Source of the DNA: JANQPA01 sp964548175
GTDB lineage: Bacteria; Bacteroidota; Bacteroidia; Chitinophagales; Saprospiraceae
Assembly (NCBI GenBank): GCA_964548175.1
Contig: CAZJQS010000015.1
Coordinates: 30,600-94,599 of the forward strand
Length of the DNA: 64,000 nucleotides
Reading direction: 5' to 3'
A program made the translations under genes and the position numbers. Positions 28,041 to 37,160 of the stretch are shown here, piece after piece. Every line of letters starts with the position of its first letter. Within the stretch, counting starts at the first letter, position 1. Under the pieces are notes generated by a model. The model saw only the letters and a program-made list of their open reading frames with translations. It did no database searches and was not told the origin of the DNA.

Positions 28041-28730
28041 ATGAGATATACGATACTTTTTTTTTCGTTGTTACTCTACCTGAGTGTTTTCAGCTGTAAA
28101 AAAAACGATAAGGTCGTTGCAGAGGGGGAAAGTTTTTTTGCGGATTTGTTCGTGCGATATCTTGAAGAGGAGGGACAGCTAAAAGCGACAGCCACTTTTT
28201 TTAAGGGGGACAGCTTGCCTGCAGCCCGCAGTTGGCAGGCTTCTTCCGACGTTTTGTTCGACGGCCGTCCGATGAAAGAACGGAACATACAAGGCAGCCT
28301 GGTCAGGTACATCCTTGAACTTAACAGCCGGCCTGACAAAAATAGCTTTCAGCTCGGCCTCAGGGATGAATCGGCTCCGCCACTTGAGCTTGCCGTTTCC
28401 CTTGACCCCATCCAGGCGTTTTCTATTCAGGGTGCTGCTTCCAGGAGCGAGGGCATCCATATTGATGTTCAAAATGGTCAATTGAACGAGCACCAAAGCC
28501 TTGTTTTTTTGTTTTCTGACGCTGAGAACAAAGCCCATTCCGTTACTGTTCCCGGTCCTCATCAGGGGAACCTCTATTTTTTATCGCCTCAGCGCATTGC
28601 CGACTGGCCGGAAGGCAAGGGGCAGCTTTATTTGGTTAAAAAATCAAATCTGAAGCAAAAGGCAGGAGAATGGGAAGTTTTGCTACAAACAGAATACTAT
28701 ACCGATACGCAGGAGCTGATAATGCGGTAA
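28041..28730 (+). CDS. Lipoprotein of unknown function
   Basis: A 229-residue protein with a type II signal peptide; the lipobox Cys follows LYLSVFS (CKKNDKVV), so it is probably membrane-anchored. The mature region alternates short beta-strand-like stretches and resembles a single or double beta-sandwich, but no family is recognised. It lies 86 bp upstream of carB on the same strand. carB has its own promoter-like box, so they need not be co-transcribed. Confidence 0.75.
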   Translation: MRYTILFFSLLLYLSVFSCKKNDKVVAEGESFFADLFVRYLEEEGQLKATATFFKGDSLPAARSWQASSDVLFDGRPMKERNIQGSLVRYILELNSRPDKNSFQLGLRDESAPPLELAVSLDPIQAFSIQGAASRSEGIHIDVQNGQLNEHQSLVFLFSDAENKAHSVTVPGPHQGNLYFLSPQRIADWPEGKGQLYLVKKSNLKQKAGEWEVLLQTEYYTDTQELIMR

Positions 28731-28779
28731 AAATATAAAAAAAGTAGGCCGGAAAACTTACAAAACAGGTCAGGAGTCT

Positions 28780-28787
28780 TATCTTTG
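28780..28787 (+). promoter_or_regulatory. Candidate carB promoter -7 box (TATCTTTG)
   Basis: TATCTTTG fits TAnnTTTG and lies 29 bp before the carB ATG. No clear TTG -33 box is seen at 17-23 bp upstream, so the call is moderate. Confidence 0.45.
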
Positions 28788-28816
28788 TAGGCAATTTGTA
28801 AAATTGCTGACACATC

Positions 28817-31636
28817 ATGCCTAAAGATACTTCTATTAAATCCGTTCTCATTATTGGTAGTGGTCCGATCATTATTGGTCAAGCATGCGAGTTTGATTAC
28901 TCTGGTTCGCAGGCTTCCAGATCCCTTCGCGAAGAAGGAATTGAAGTGACCCTGATCAACTCTAATCCCGCGACCATTATGACCGACCCGGTCACTGCCG
29001 ATCATGTTTATTTATTGCCGCTCACTGTGGAGAGCATCGTTCAGATCCTGGAAGAACGACAAATTGACGCGGTATTGCCTACCATGGGTGGCCAGACGGC
29101 GCTTAACCTGGCCATTGATGCCGGCAAGCAGGGCGTTTGGGAGAAATACAACGTCCGTTTGATCGGCGTGGACCTGGACGCTATCGAACTGGCGGAGAAC
29201 CGCGAAGCCTTTCGCAAACTCATGATCGAAACCGGCCTGGGTGTAGCGCCTTCTTACATTGCCAACTCCTTTCTGGAGGGGAAAGAAGCCGCTCAAAAGA
29301 TCGGATACCCGCTCGTGATCCGGCCTTCTTATACCCTGGGCGGCACCGGCGGAGGTTTTGTTCACAGGGAAGAGCAGTTTGACGCTGCGCTAAGAAGAGG
29401 CCTTGACATGTCACCCGTGCATGAGGTGCTGGTGGAAAAAGCCGTGTTGGGCTGGAAGGAATTTGAGCTGGAACTTCTTCGTGACAGTCAGGATAATGTA
29501 GTGATCATTTGTACGGTGGAAAACCTGGATCCCATGGGTATCCATACCGGAGACAGCATAACAGTGGCCCCTGCTATGACCTTATCGGATACGGCTTATC
29601 AGGAGATGCGCGATCAGGCCATTAAGGCGATGCGATCTTTAGGTAATTTTGCCGGAGGCTGCAATATCCAGTTTTCCCAGAATCCCGAAACGGAAGAACT
29701 GATCGTCATCGAGATCAACCCCCGGGTATCTCGTTCTTCGGCGCTGGCCAGTAAAGCCACTGGTTATCCTATTGCTAAAATTGCCGCCAAGCTGGCCATT
29801 GGCTATTCGCTGGATGAACTGAAAAATCAGATCACCCAGACTACTTCTGCTTATTTCGAACCCACGCTCGACTATGTGATCGTCAAAATGCCCCGCTGGA
29901 ACTTTTCCAAATTCCAGGGTGCAGATACCACCCTGGGATTGCAGATGAAATCGGTGGGCGAGGTCATGGGCATCGGACGGAGCTTCCTGGAAGCGCTGCA
30001 AAAAGCCTGCCAGTCCCTGGAAAATAATCGCATGGGGCTTGGCGCCGACATGAAAGAGTGGATCAAAACGGAAGATGTGTTGAGCCGTATCGAAACCGCC
30101 AGCGACGACCGGATCTTCCGCATCAAAGACGCCATCAGACTCGGGGTGCCTCTGAAAACCGTACAGAAACTCTCTCACATCGACCCCTGGTTCTTAAAGC
30201 AGGTCAAACGACTGGTCGATATCGAAGATCGGCTGATGCGGTACAATATTCCGGAAGACATACCCGAAGACTTTTTCAGAGAGTTGAAAGCCCTGGGCTA
30301 CGCTGACGCTCAGATCGCCTGGCTCATGCGTTTGGAAGAAGAAGAGGCGGTGACTAAGCAACGAAAAAAACTGGGCATCAGGCGCACCTACAAAATGGTG
30401 GATACCTGCGCTGCAGAATTCGAGGCCAAAACACCCTATTTCTACTCCACCTTTGACCAGGAAAATGAAAGCCATCCCACTTCCAATAAAAAGATCCTTG
30501 TACTGGGTTCCGGCCCCAACCGCATCGGACAAGGCATTGAATTCGACTATTGCTGCGTACATGGGCTTCTCGCCATTAAAGACGTAGGCTACGAATCCAT
30601 CATGATCAACTGCAATCCGGAAACCGTATCCACGGATTTTGATATTGCCGATAAGCTTTATTTCGAACCCGTTTTCTGGGAACACCTGGAAGAGATCATC
30701 GAGTTGGAACAACCGGAAGGCGTTATTGTACAGTTGGGTGGGCAAACCGCACTAAAACTGGCTGAAAGGCTGCACAAGAAAGGCATTAAAATCATCGGAA
30801 CAGATTTCCCTTCTATGGACCTGGCGGAAGACAGGGGCGCCTTTTCCGACTTATTGAAAAGACTGGAAATTCCCTACCCCCGCTATGGCGCCGCCAGAAA
30901 TGCTGACGAAGCGCTGGTGATTGCCAACAGAGTTTCTTATCCGGTGCTTGTCCGTCCTTCTTATGTATTGGGAGGGCAAAGGATGCGCATTGTGATCAAC
31001 GACCAGGAATTGGAAAGTCACGTCCTGAATATCTTTAAACATTTACCGGATAACAAAGTGCTCATCGACCAGTTCCTCGACCGCGCCAAAGAAGCCGAGA
31101 TCGACGCGATCTGCGATGGAGATGAGGTCCATATTATGGGGATCATGGAGCATATAGAACCGGCGGGCATCCATTCCGGCGACAGCTCGGCAGTGCTTCC
31201 TACTTATTCCATTTCCGTAACAGCCATTAACAAAATGGTGGAATACACCGAAAAGATCGCAAAGGAACTGAATATCCGAGGGCTGATCAATGTGCAGTTC
31301 GCCATCAAAGACGACCAGGTTTATGTGATTGAAGCAAACCCCAGAGCTTCGCGTACAACGCCTTTTATCGCTAAAGCTTACAAGGCGCCTTATTTGCAGA
31401 TCGCTACGAAGATAATGCTGGGTACGCACAAACTGAAAGACTTTGACATCAAACCACAACCAAGTGGCTTTGCCATAAAAGTGCCGGTCTTTTCTTTTGA
31501 CAAATTCCCTAACGTTGATAAAAACCTGGGCCCGGAGATGAAATCAACCGGTGAAGCGATTAGGTTTATCAAGGACCTTTCCGATCCGTTTTTCAGGGAG
31601 TTGGATAGCAAGCGGTATATGTACCTGACGAGGTGA
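28817..31636 (+). CDS. carB: Carbamoyl-phosphate synthase large subunit
   Basis: Synthesises carbamoyl phosphate from ammonia, bicarbonate and two ATP for pyrimidine and arginine synthesis. The two homologous ATP-grasp halves are clear: SVLIIGSGPIIIGQACEFDY and ILVLGSGPNRIGQGIEFDYC open the pre-ATP-grasp domains, with RPSYTLGGTGGG and RPSYVLGGQRMRI in the ATP-binding regions. At 939 residues it ends soon after the second ATP-grasp and lacks the C-terminal MGS allosteric domain of the roughly 1070-residue E. coli enzyme. To my knowledge this shorter form is common in Bacteroidota, so it is not a truncation. carA is not adjacent. Confidence 0.95.
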   Translation: MPKDTSIKSVLIIGSGPIIIGQACEFDYSGSQASRSLREEGIEVTLINSNPATIMTDPVTADHVYLLPLTVESIVQILEERQIDAVLPTMGGQTALNLAIDAGKQGVWEKYNVRLIGVDLDAIELAENREAFRKLMIETGLGVAPSYIANSFLEGKEAAQKIGYPLVIRPSYTLGGTGGGFVHREEQFDAALRRGLDMSPVHEVLVEKAVLGWKEFELELLRDSQDNVVIICTVENLDPMGIHTGDSITVAPAMTLSDTAYQEMRDQAIKAMRSLGNFAGGCNIQFSQNPETEELIVIEINPRVSRSSALASKATGYPIAKIAAKLAIGYSLDELKNQITQTTSAYFEPTLDYVIVKMPRWNFSKFQGADTTLGLQMKSVGEVMGIGRSFLEALQKACQSLENNRMGLGADMKEWIKTEDVLSRIETASDDRIFRIKDAIRLGVPLKTVQKLSHIDPWFLKQVKRLVDIEDRLMRYNIPEDIPEDFFRELKALGYADAQIAWLMRLEEEEAVTKQRKKLGIRRTYKMVDTCAAEFEAKTPYFYSTFDQENESHPTSNKKILVLGSGPNRIGQGIEFDYCCVHGLLAIKDVGYESIMINCNPETVSTDFDIADKLYFEPVFWEHLEEIIELEQPEGVIVQLGGQTALKLAERLHKKGIKIIGTDFPSMDLAEDRGAFSDLLKRLEIPYPRYGAARNADEALVIANRVSYPVLVRPSYVLGGQRMRIVINDQELESHVLNIFKHLPDNKVLIDQFLDRAKEAEIDAICDGDEVHIMGIMEHIEPAGIHSGDSSAVLPTYSISVTAINKMVEYTEKIAKELNIRGLINVQFAIKDDQVYVIEANPRASRTTPFIAKAYKAPYLQIATKIMLGTHKLKDFDIKPQPSGFAIKVPVFSFDKFPNVDKNLGPEMKSTGEAIRFIKDLSDPFFRELDSKRYMYLTR

Positions 31637-31705
31637 TTTAAGATAGGATATATATCATCCTGTTAAGTGCTTATACAACAAAACCTGTATTTAAAGATAA
31701 TTTTA

Positions 31706-32188
31706 TCACCGCTCTATGCCGGTATCTTCCAGTTTAAAGGCAATGCTTTTAATCCCAGGTATCGAGTCCTTTCGCATATACTGTTCAAGAACGATGGTGT
31801 GGGTGCCGGTTTGATTGAAATAAGCATTTTCCTGGATAGGAATGGTAAGGGTACAATACTCTTTACTGCAATCCCCCTCCCATACGCCTGCATTATTGGC
31901 CATTTCCAGGGATAATTGTTCATCCAGCCGTTCTTGGGAAGGGAAAGTGGTATGTATAAAAGTATACAAATTTTGGTAGGCGTAGTCTGTCGTATGTTTC
32001 AACTCCAGATAGAGGTTGTATATCTTTGTAGTATCTTCTATGTCGAAGGAAAATTCAAGAGAATCTGCGTAAGTCCAGCGTTCTCCTTCTATTTCATAGC
32101 TCTTCTGATACTCATATTTTTGTCCGCAGGAAAGGAGAGAAAAGAAAATCAGAAGAAAAAAAAACGGGCGAAGCCAGATCATATGCAT
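31706..32188 (-). CDS. gldH: Gliding motility lipoprotein GldH
   Basis: A 160-residue lipoprotein whose lipobox Cys follows FFSLLS (CGQKYEYQ). The mature sequence matches GldH: WTYADSLEFSFDIEDT, LKHTTDYAYQNLYTFI, an LSLEMANNAGVWEGD block and the C-terminal LEQYMRKDSIPGIKSIAFK. In Flavobacterium, GldH is needed for gliding and is linked to the T9SS/gliding machinery. No other gld gene is nearby. It converges on carB (69-bp gap), and a palindrome lies directly upstream of its ATG. Confidence 0.82.
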   Translation of the reverse strand: MHMIWLRPFFFLLIFFSLLSCGQKYEYQKSYEIEGERWTYADSLEFSFDIEDTTKIYNLYLELKHTTDYAYQNLYTFIHTTFPSQERLDEQLSLEMANNAGVWEGDCSKEYCTLTIPIQENAYFNQTGTHTIVLEQYMRKDSIPGIKSIAFKLEDTGIER

Positions 32189-32205
32189 TGTTTTATTATG
32201 AAGTT

Positions 32206-32254
32206 ATTTAAAGATAATTTTGCCGCCCTGAGGGCGGCAAAATTATCTTTAAAT
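32206..32254. terminator. Perfect 24-bp palindrome between dnaJ and gldH
   Basis: Arms ATTTAAAGATAATTTTGCCG (continuing CCCT) and the exact complement flank one G. It lies 26 bp past the dnaJ stop and 17 bp before the gldH ATG. A role as dnaJ terminator is likely. The arm also carries TATCTTTA on the minus strand, a near match to the -7 box, so it may double as part of the gldH promoter. Confidence 0.6.
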
Positions 32255-32280
32255 ATAGGTTTTTACACCTTGTCTGCCAC

Positions 32281-33435
32281 TCACTTAAAATAATCTTTCA
32301 TTCTTTCGAAGAATCCCTTGTCGGATTTTCCCGGTTTGGGGGTAAAATTCGGCATGACGCGCAATTTTTCAAGCAGGTCGCGCTCTTCATTGTTGAGCTT
32401 TTTTGGTGTCCAAACGTTCACATGGATCAGTTGATCTCCTTTATTGTAGGACTGCACGGATGGGAGTCCTTTGCCTTTGAGCCGAAATATTTTGCCAGAC
32501 TGAGTTCCGGGAGGTACTTTGATCTTTACCTTTGCATCAATGGTGGGTACTTCTACTGAGGTGCCGAGGGCGGCGTCGGCAAAATTCAGGTACAGTTCAT
32601 AGACCAGGTTCATGCCGTCCCGCTGAAGATACTGATGCGGTTTTTCTTCCACACTGATGAGCAAGTCCCCGGCAGGCCCGCCTCGGAGTCCGGCATTACC
32701 CTTTCCGCGGAGCGACAATTGCATGCCTTCTTCTACGCCTGCTGGTATCTCTATTTCTATGGTCTCCTCATCATACACACGGCCATCGCCTTTACATTTC
32801 GGGCAATTGGCGGTAACGACTTCTCCGGAGCCCCCGCAGGTAGGGCAGGTGGTAGTCGTTTGCATCTGTCCCAGGAAAGTATTTTTGATCTGGCGAACAT
32901 AGCCTGATCCCCGGCAGGTGCCGCAGGTATTTACCGAGCTGGCGTCCTTGGCGCCTGAGCCTGCACAGTTATCACAAACGACCTCCTTTCGGACCTTGAT
33001 CTTCTTGGTCACGCCCGAAGCGATCTCCTCCAGCGTCAGGGCCACTTTAATGCGCAGATTAGCCCCTCGCTGGCCGCGAGCTCGGGAAGTCGAAGAAGCC
33101 CGGCCGCCGCCAAAAAAGGGACCGAAGCCCGAGTCTCCAAAAATGTCTCCGAACTGCTGGAAGATGTCATCCATGGTCATCCCTTCTCCGCGGAACCCTC
33201 CGCCTCCGGAGCTGACCCCGGCATGTCCAAAACGATCGTATCGCGCTCGTTTATCGGGATCGCTCAATATTTCGTAAGCTTCTGCTGCTTCCTTGAATTT
33301 TTCTTCCGCTTGCTTATCGTCAGGATTCTTGTCCGGATGATACTTGATGGCCAGTTTGCGATATGCTTTTTTTATGTCTCCGGCATCTGCATCCCTGCTA
33401 ACGCCAAGAACCTCGTAGTAATCCTTTTTTGCCAT
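32281..33435 (-). CDS. dnaJ: Chaperone protein DnaJ
   Basis: Hsp40 co-chaperone that stimulates DnaK ATPase, 384 residues. The J domain (residues 1-70) contains the HPD motif in YHPDKNPDD. A Gly/Phe-rich linker follows (about 75-125). Four CxxCxGxG zinc repeats come next (CDNCAGSG, CGTCRGSG, CPTCGGSG, CPKCKGDG), followed by the C-terminal substrate-binding domains. It lies 9 bp downstream of grpE, a conserved heat-shock pair; dnaK is elsewhere. Confidence 0.97.
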   Translation of the reverse strand: MAKKDYYEVLGVSRDADAGDIKKAYRKLAIKYHPDKNPDDKQAEEKFKEAAEAYEILSDPDKRARYDRFGHAGVSSGGGGFRGEGMTMDDIFQQFGDIFGDSGFGPFFGGGRASSTSRARGQRGANLRIKVALTLEEIASGVTKKIKVRKEVVCDNCAGSGAKDASSVNTCGTCRGSGYVRQIKNTFLGQMQTTTTCPTCGGSGEVVTANCPKCKGDGRVYDEETIEIEIPAGVEEGMQLSLRGKGNAGLRGGPAGDLLISVEEKPHQYLQRDGMNLVYELYLNFADAALGTSVEVPTIDAKVKIKVPPGTQSGKIFRLKGKGLPSVQSYNKGDQLIHVNVWTPKKLNNEERDLLEKLRVMPNFTPKPGKSDKGFFERMKDYFK

Positions 33436-33444
33436 TATTTTACG

Positions 33445-34032
33445 CTATTTTCCCACCACAACTTTGGCGTGACGAATGATTTTGTCATTAAGCTTATATC
33501 CTTTTTCTATGGTATCCACCACTTTCCCTTTCATTTCTTCGGAAGGAGCTGGGATCTCCGTAATGGCTTCATGAAGTTCAGGATCAAAATCCTGGCCGGT
33601 ACTGTCCATAGGCTGCAGACCTTTCTGCTTAAGGATGTTATATAATTTCTGATAGACCAGGCTGACGCCTTCGCTGAAGGTCTCCTTGCTGTTCTCACCC
33701 TCAGCATTTTTCTTAGCCCTGTCAAAATCGTCTAAAACAGGCAAAAGGGCTGACACAGTGTCTTGTGCCGCCGTCTTCATCATTTCTACTTTTTCCCGGA
33801 GCGTCCGCTTTTTGTAGTTGTCAAACTCAGCGGCTAACCTTAAAAATTTATCTTTCAATTCCTGATTTGCTTTTTGAAGTTTCACTATCTCCTCCTCTTC
33901 AGGAGCATTCTGGGTGTTTTGTTCCTGCCGCCCTTCATCTTGTGATTGATCCATTTCCTGATCCAATTCTTCAACAGTGTCGTTGACTTTTTCCTGCTCG
34001 ATATTTTGATTATTATTTTCTTCCATAGTCAT
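33445..34032 (-). CDS. grpE: Nucleotide exchange factor GrpE
   Basis: Dimeric ADP-release factor for DnaK, 195 residues. The N-terminal 50 residues are acidic, Gln/Asn-rich and probably disordered. A long coiled coil follows (about 50-105), including LAAEFDNYKKRT. The C-terminal beta domain holds GLQPMDSTGQDFDPELHEAI and VVDTIEKGYKLNDKIIRHAKV, the family signature. ATGs at 34032 and 34026 are both possible. It forms an operon with dnaJ. Confidence 0.96.
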   Translation of the reverse strand: MTMEENNNQNIEQEKVNDTVEELDQEMDQSQDEGRQEQNTQNAPEEEEIVKLQKANQELKDKFLRLAAEFDNYKKRTLREKVEMMKTAAQDTVSALLPVLDDFDRAKKNAEGENSKETFSEGVSLVYQKLYNILKQKGLQPMDSTGQDFDPELHEAITEIPAPSEEMKGKVVDTIEKGYKLNDKIIRHAKVVVGK

Positions 34033-34187
34033 TAGTTTAGTACTCAGATTTTCGAAATTGCATGGGGCCTGAAAAAGTGGTTACCCGCCTGCTGCAGCCG
34101 GTATAATCTTATCCTTTAAGCTTTCAGCAATAACTTTGCCATTGCGAAATAAAGGACATTTTGTCAGTTGCTATAATAATCCCGGGA

Positions 34188-34721
34188 TTATTTTGTATTC
34201 AAATAAGTTCTTACCGCTGTAAGACTTGGATTGATACCTGCGATCTTTCCGTTTTCATCTAATAAATACCGGAAAGGCACCTGCTCTATCTGAAAAATTC
34301 CTGCAATAGGCGTTTTGGCTTTCTGTAAATCATCCGTCTGCTCCATGATCTGATAAGGCCAGGGTAAACCGTCTTTGTTGACGGCATTCACCCAGGCGGA
34401 AGAATCCCTTTCAATAGCGACGCTGACGACCTCAAACCCTTTAGCTGCCTTGAATTTTTTTTCGGAAAAATCTTCATAAAGTTCGACCAACTCGGGATGT
34501 TCTTTTCTGCAGGGTGCACACCAGCTCCCCCAAAAGTCCAGCAAAATGTAATGCCCTTTCAGCTCTTCCAGCTGAAAATCTGCTCCGTCCAAGGTAGTTG
34601 CCTTAAAGTCGGGCGTCGGCTGCCCTTTGGTGAGCACAGCCGAATCTCCTGAGCCGGAGCAGGCTTGAAGCAGGATAATAACGGCCAGTAGGTTATTCAA
34701 TAATTTTGAACTGGAAATCAT
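34188..34721 (-). CDS. TlpA/ResA-like thioredoxin-fold lipoprotein
   Basis: A 177-residue protein with a lipobox (LLQACSGSG), anchored in the envelope. The redoxin domain shows the WGSWCAPCRKEHPEL active site with a CxxC pair, preceded by TLDGADFQLEELKGHYILLD. The cis-Pro loop appears in FQIEQVPFRYLLDENGKIAG. Likely a periplasmic thiol-disulfide reductase, as for TlpA/ResA, which act in cytochrome maturation or disulfide reduction. The specific partner is unknown and no cytochrome biogenesis gene is adjacent. Confidence 0.88.
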   Translation of the reverse strand: MISSSKLLNNLLAVIILLQACSGSGDSAVLTKGQPTPDFKATTLDGADFQLEELKGHYILLDFWGSWCAPCRKEHPELVELYEDFSEKKFKAAKGFEVVSVAIERDSSAWVNAVNKDGLPWPYQIMEQTDDLQKAKTPIAGIFQIEQVPFRYLLDENGKIAGINPSLTAVRTYLNTK

Positions 34722-34744
34722 TTATTTTTCAGGTTTACCTCAGG

Positions 34745-34785
34745 GGGGCTGGGGAAAAAGGACGAAGGACTTTTTACACAGCCCC
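34745..34785. repeat. Dispersed palindromic element, minimal copy
   Basis: GGGGCTGGGGAAAAAGGACG is followed by AAGGACTTTTTACACAGCCC and a final C, so the outer arms are almost directly joined, without the middle or inner hairpin. The left arm motif CTGGGgAAAAAGGACGAAG also occurs, inverted, in the copy at 46057-46244. It sits in the divergent gap upstream of both the TlpA-like and flavin reductase genes. Confidence 0.6.
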
Positions 34786-34837
34786 GACATGTAACGTTTA
34801 AAAGCCTTACATGTTTTTCCGGGAACAATATCAGAGA

Positions 34838-34845
34838 TAAGTTTG
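34838..34845 (+). promoter_or_regulatory. Candidate flavin reductase promoter -7 box (TAAGTTTG)
   Basis: TAAGTTTG is an exact TAnnTTTG match, 29 bp before the ATG at 34875. The -33 region (GTTTTTCC) is only a partial match. Confidence 0.45.
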
Positions 34846-34874
34846 TACCTTCGCCTGAAAATTATGTTCACCGT

Positions 34875-35759
34875 ATGAAAACCATCGATCCCAATACTTT
34901 GGGGCTTAGAGATTTACATCAGTTTTTGATCGGCGCTGTTGCCCCTCGTCCCATCGCTTTTGTCAGCACCGTAGATAAAGAAGGCAGGCCCAATCTGGCG
35001 CCTTATAGTTTTTTTAATGTTTTCAGCGCCAAGCCTCCTGTTTTTGTTTTTTCCTCCAATCGTAGGGGGAGGGAAAACACCACTAAGGATACACTGCATA
35101 ACGTAGAGGCCACTGGCGAAGTAGTGATCAATATTGTTGCGCATGACATTATTCAGCAGATGGTCACCTGTAGCACCGATTTCCCCCCTGAAGTCAACGA
35201 GTTTGAGCAATCGGGGCTGACTCCCGTTCCATCAGAATTGGTTCGTCCTTTCCGGGTCGAAGAGGCTCCGGTGCAATTTGAGTGCAAAGTCCAGCAAATC
35301 ATCAAGCTGGGAGAAACGGGCGGCTCCGGCAACCTCATCATTTGTGAGTTGTTACTGATCCACTATGCAGAACGCATCATGGGGGAAAATGGGATGATCA
35401 ACCCTCATAAAATCGACCTGATGGGGCGCATGGGACAAGCCTACTACGTGAGGGCCAGCGGAGAAGCCATCTATGAGATCAGCCGGCCTTCCGGCCAGAT
35501 CGGCATCGGCTTCCCTCAGCTGCCTAAAAGTGCGCGGGAAAGCATCATACTTACCGGCAATAACCTCGGACAACTCGCCGGGATCGCTTCCGAACCGGAT
35601 ACCGAGGCCGTTCTGGAATTAAAAAACGAACCGGAAATTTTCGAGGCCCTGAAAAAGCAATATCCCATTCAGGAGCTACACCTCATCGCTCAGCGATACC
35701 TGGAGGAGGACAACGTAGGAAAAGCGGCGCGCATCGTCTGGCTCGCGGAATATATTTAA
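34875..35759 (+). CDS. Flavin reductase family protein (FMN-binding split barrel)
   Basis: A 294-residue protein. Its N-terminal two-thirds match flavin reductase-like FMN-binding split-barrel proteins: VAPRPIAFVSTVDKEGRPNL, APYSFFNVFSAKPPVFVFSS and KDTLHNVEATGEVVINIV. The last 80 residues are an extension (PDTEAVLELKNEPEIFEALK onward) of unknown role, shared with longer members. Such proteins bind FMN and may reduce flavins with NAD(P)H; the physiological partner is not shown by context. Confidence 0.88.
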   Translation: MKTIDPNTLGLRDLHQFLIGAVAPRPIAFVSTVDKEGRPNLAPYSFFNVFSAKPPVFVFSSNRRGRENTTKDTLHNVEATGEVVINIVAHDIIQQMVTCSTDFPPEVNEFEQSGLTPVPSELVRPFRVEEAPVQFECKVQQIIKLGETGGSGNLIICELLLIHYAERIMGENGMINPHKIDLMGRMGQAYYVRASGEAIYEISRPSGQIGIGFPQLPKSARESIILTGNNLGQLAGIASEPDTEAVLELKNEPEIFEALKKQYPIQELHLIAQRYLEEDNVGKAARIVWLAEYI

Positions 35760-35823
35760 ATAGAAAACCAAGTCGAAATGGAATGACCATCCGAGCCGGT
35801 GGGTGTCCTTGCTTTTTATTCAA

Positions 35824-36837
35824 TCAGATTTGCTGGGACAGGCTGAAATCGATCTCGGTATTATCCCCGATGTTCAGGCTCTGCCGCATGCCGGTGATGG
35901 AGGCGTCATTACCGACTACGGAATTCTGCAGAATGATCTCCTTGATGGAGGCATAATTCCCAATAATGGAATTGCGCAGAATGGATCTTTGTATTTTTAC
36001 GTTATTGCCAACGGTAACGTGAGGACCGATGATCGCATTCGCTATTTTGCAGTTTTTGCCGATGCGAACCGGATGGATGATGATGGTATTTTCAAAAACG
36101 GGATAATCCTCTGTCCCTACCAGCCCTTCTTTATCGAGCAACATGGCGTTGGTTTCCAGCAACACTTCTTTTTTCCCGCAATTAAACCAGTTATCGACCG
36201 TATACGTCTTAAACTCTACTCCCTCCTCGATCATGCGCATGAGGGCATCGGTCAGGGGAAACTCGCCGGATGTGCGGATGTCGTTTTTGATGTTGAAATC
36301 CAGGGCTTTGATCAACTCTCCTACTTCTATTATCTTGTAAAACCCTACCATGGCCATATCGGATTTAGGGATCTTGGGCTTTTCTACTACCTTTTTGACC
36401 CTGCCTTCTTCTGTAAATTCTACTACTCCGAACTGCCTGGGGTCTTTTACTTTTTTGACAGCTAAAACAGAATACGGGGCATTCAATACTTCGCGCAGAT
36501 TGAAATCCAGAATGATGTCGCCAAAAAAAATAATCACTTCACTGCTGTCCTTGATCAGCTCTTTAGCGACCCAGATGGCATGTGCGGAGCCCAGGCGTTT
36601 TTCCTGAAGAACAAATTCTTTTTTAATGTCGGGATAGGTTTGCTCCACATAGTTTTTGATCTTTTCCCCCAGGTACCCGATGATAAACACAAAATCGGTC
36701 ACCCCCTCTGCTACCAACTGGTCGATAATGTATGAAATGATCGGCTTACCAGCCACGGGAATAAGTGGTTTGGGTTGCGTGTACGTCAATGGTCGAAGGC
36801 GTGTTCCAGCCCCTGCTACAGGTATGATGGCTTTCAT
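35824..36837 (-). CDS. Sugar-phosphate nucleotidyltransferase with left-handed beta-helix domain
   Basis: A 337-residue enzyme that likely transfers a nucleotide from NTP to a sugar 1-phosphate. The N-terminal Rossmann-like domain has the signature MKAIIPVAGAGTRLRPLTYT and QPKPLIPVAGKPIISYI, with a metal-binding Asp in FFGDIILDF. The C-terminal 90 residues show hexapeptide left-handed beta-helix repeats (IGKNCKIANAIIGPHVTVG, then IQRSILRNSIIGNYASI). The family includes glucose-1-phosphate thymidylyl- and mannose-1-phosphate guanylyltransferases; the exact substrate is not decided here. No polysaccharide cluster surrounds it. Confidence 0.88.
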   Translation of the reverse strand: MKAIIPVAGAGTRLRPLTYTQPKPLIPVAGKPIISYIIDQLVAEGVTDFVFIIGYLGEKIKNYVEQTYPDIKKEFVLQEKRLGSAHAIWVAKELIKDSSEVIIFFGDIILDFNLREVLNAPYSVLAVKKVKDPRQFGVVEFTEEGRVKKVVEKPKIPKSDMAMVGFYKIIEVGELIKALDFNIKNDIRTSGEFPLTDALMRMIEEGVEFKTYTVDNWFNCGKKEVLLETNAMLLDKEGLVGTEDYPVFENTIIIHPVRIGKNCKIANAIIGPHVTVGNNVKIQRSILRNSIIGNYASIKEIILQNSVVGNDASITGMRQSLNIGDNTEIDFSLSQQI

Positions 36838-36928
36838 GCTATTTGTTTCATTATTGTTATAGTCTCTTAAAGATAAAATTATTCGATAGATTATTTAATC
36901 CTCATAAATGATTGGACACATTTAAGTC

Positions 36929-37103
36929 AACATCGGGGATGTGTTAAAAGTCAGCTACTTCTCCCGCTGATGGCAGACAGGTGTGCTCGGCTTAAATGAT
37001 TCTATTTTTGAGTTTTATTAGCTGCGCAAGCCTGCCGGCCGTCAGGCGGGAAGAGTAGGAAGCCTTTTTACACGACCCCGATATTGAGGGGTTGTGTAAA
37101 AAG
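36929..37103. repeat. Dispersed palindromic element (inverted, no inner hairpin) plus adjoining hairpin
   Basis: Outer arms run CAACATCGGGGATGTGTTAA to ACACGACCCCGATATTG (36929-37086). Read on the minus strand it aligns with the copy at 6186-6404 through TGCGCAGCTAATAAAA and CTCAAAAATAGAATC, but has only one side of the inner stem. A second hairpin follows (37064-37103, CTTTTTACACGACCCC with GGGGTTGTGTAAAAAG). This fills most of the 36838-37160 gap. Confidence 0.7.
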
Positions 37104-37160
37104 AAGTTTTTTTCAAAAATAGATGGTATTTTGGAACAGGACAGCCATAAATTTGAATAC

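Noticed and set aside
28817..31636. Calling carB truncated because it lacks the allosteric domain.
   Set aside because: The protein ends cleanly after the second ATP-grasp, and this length is, to my knowledge, usual in Bacteroidota.
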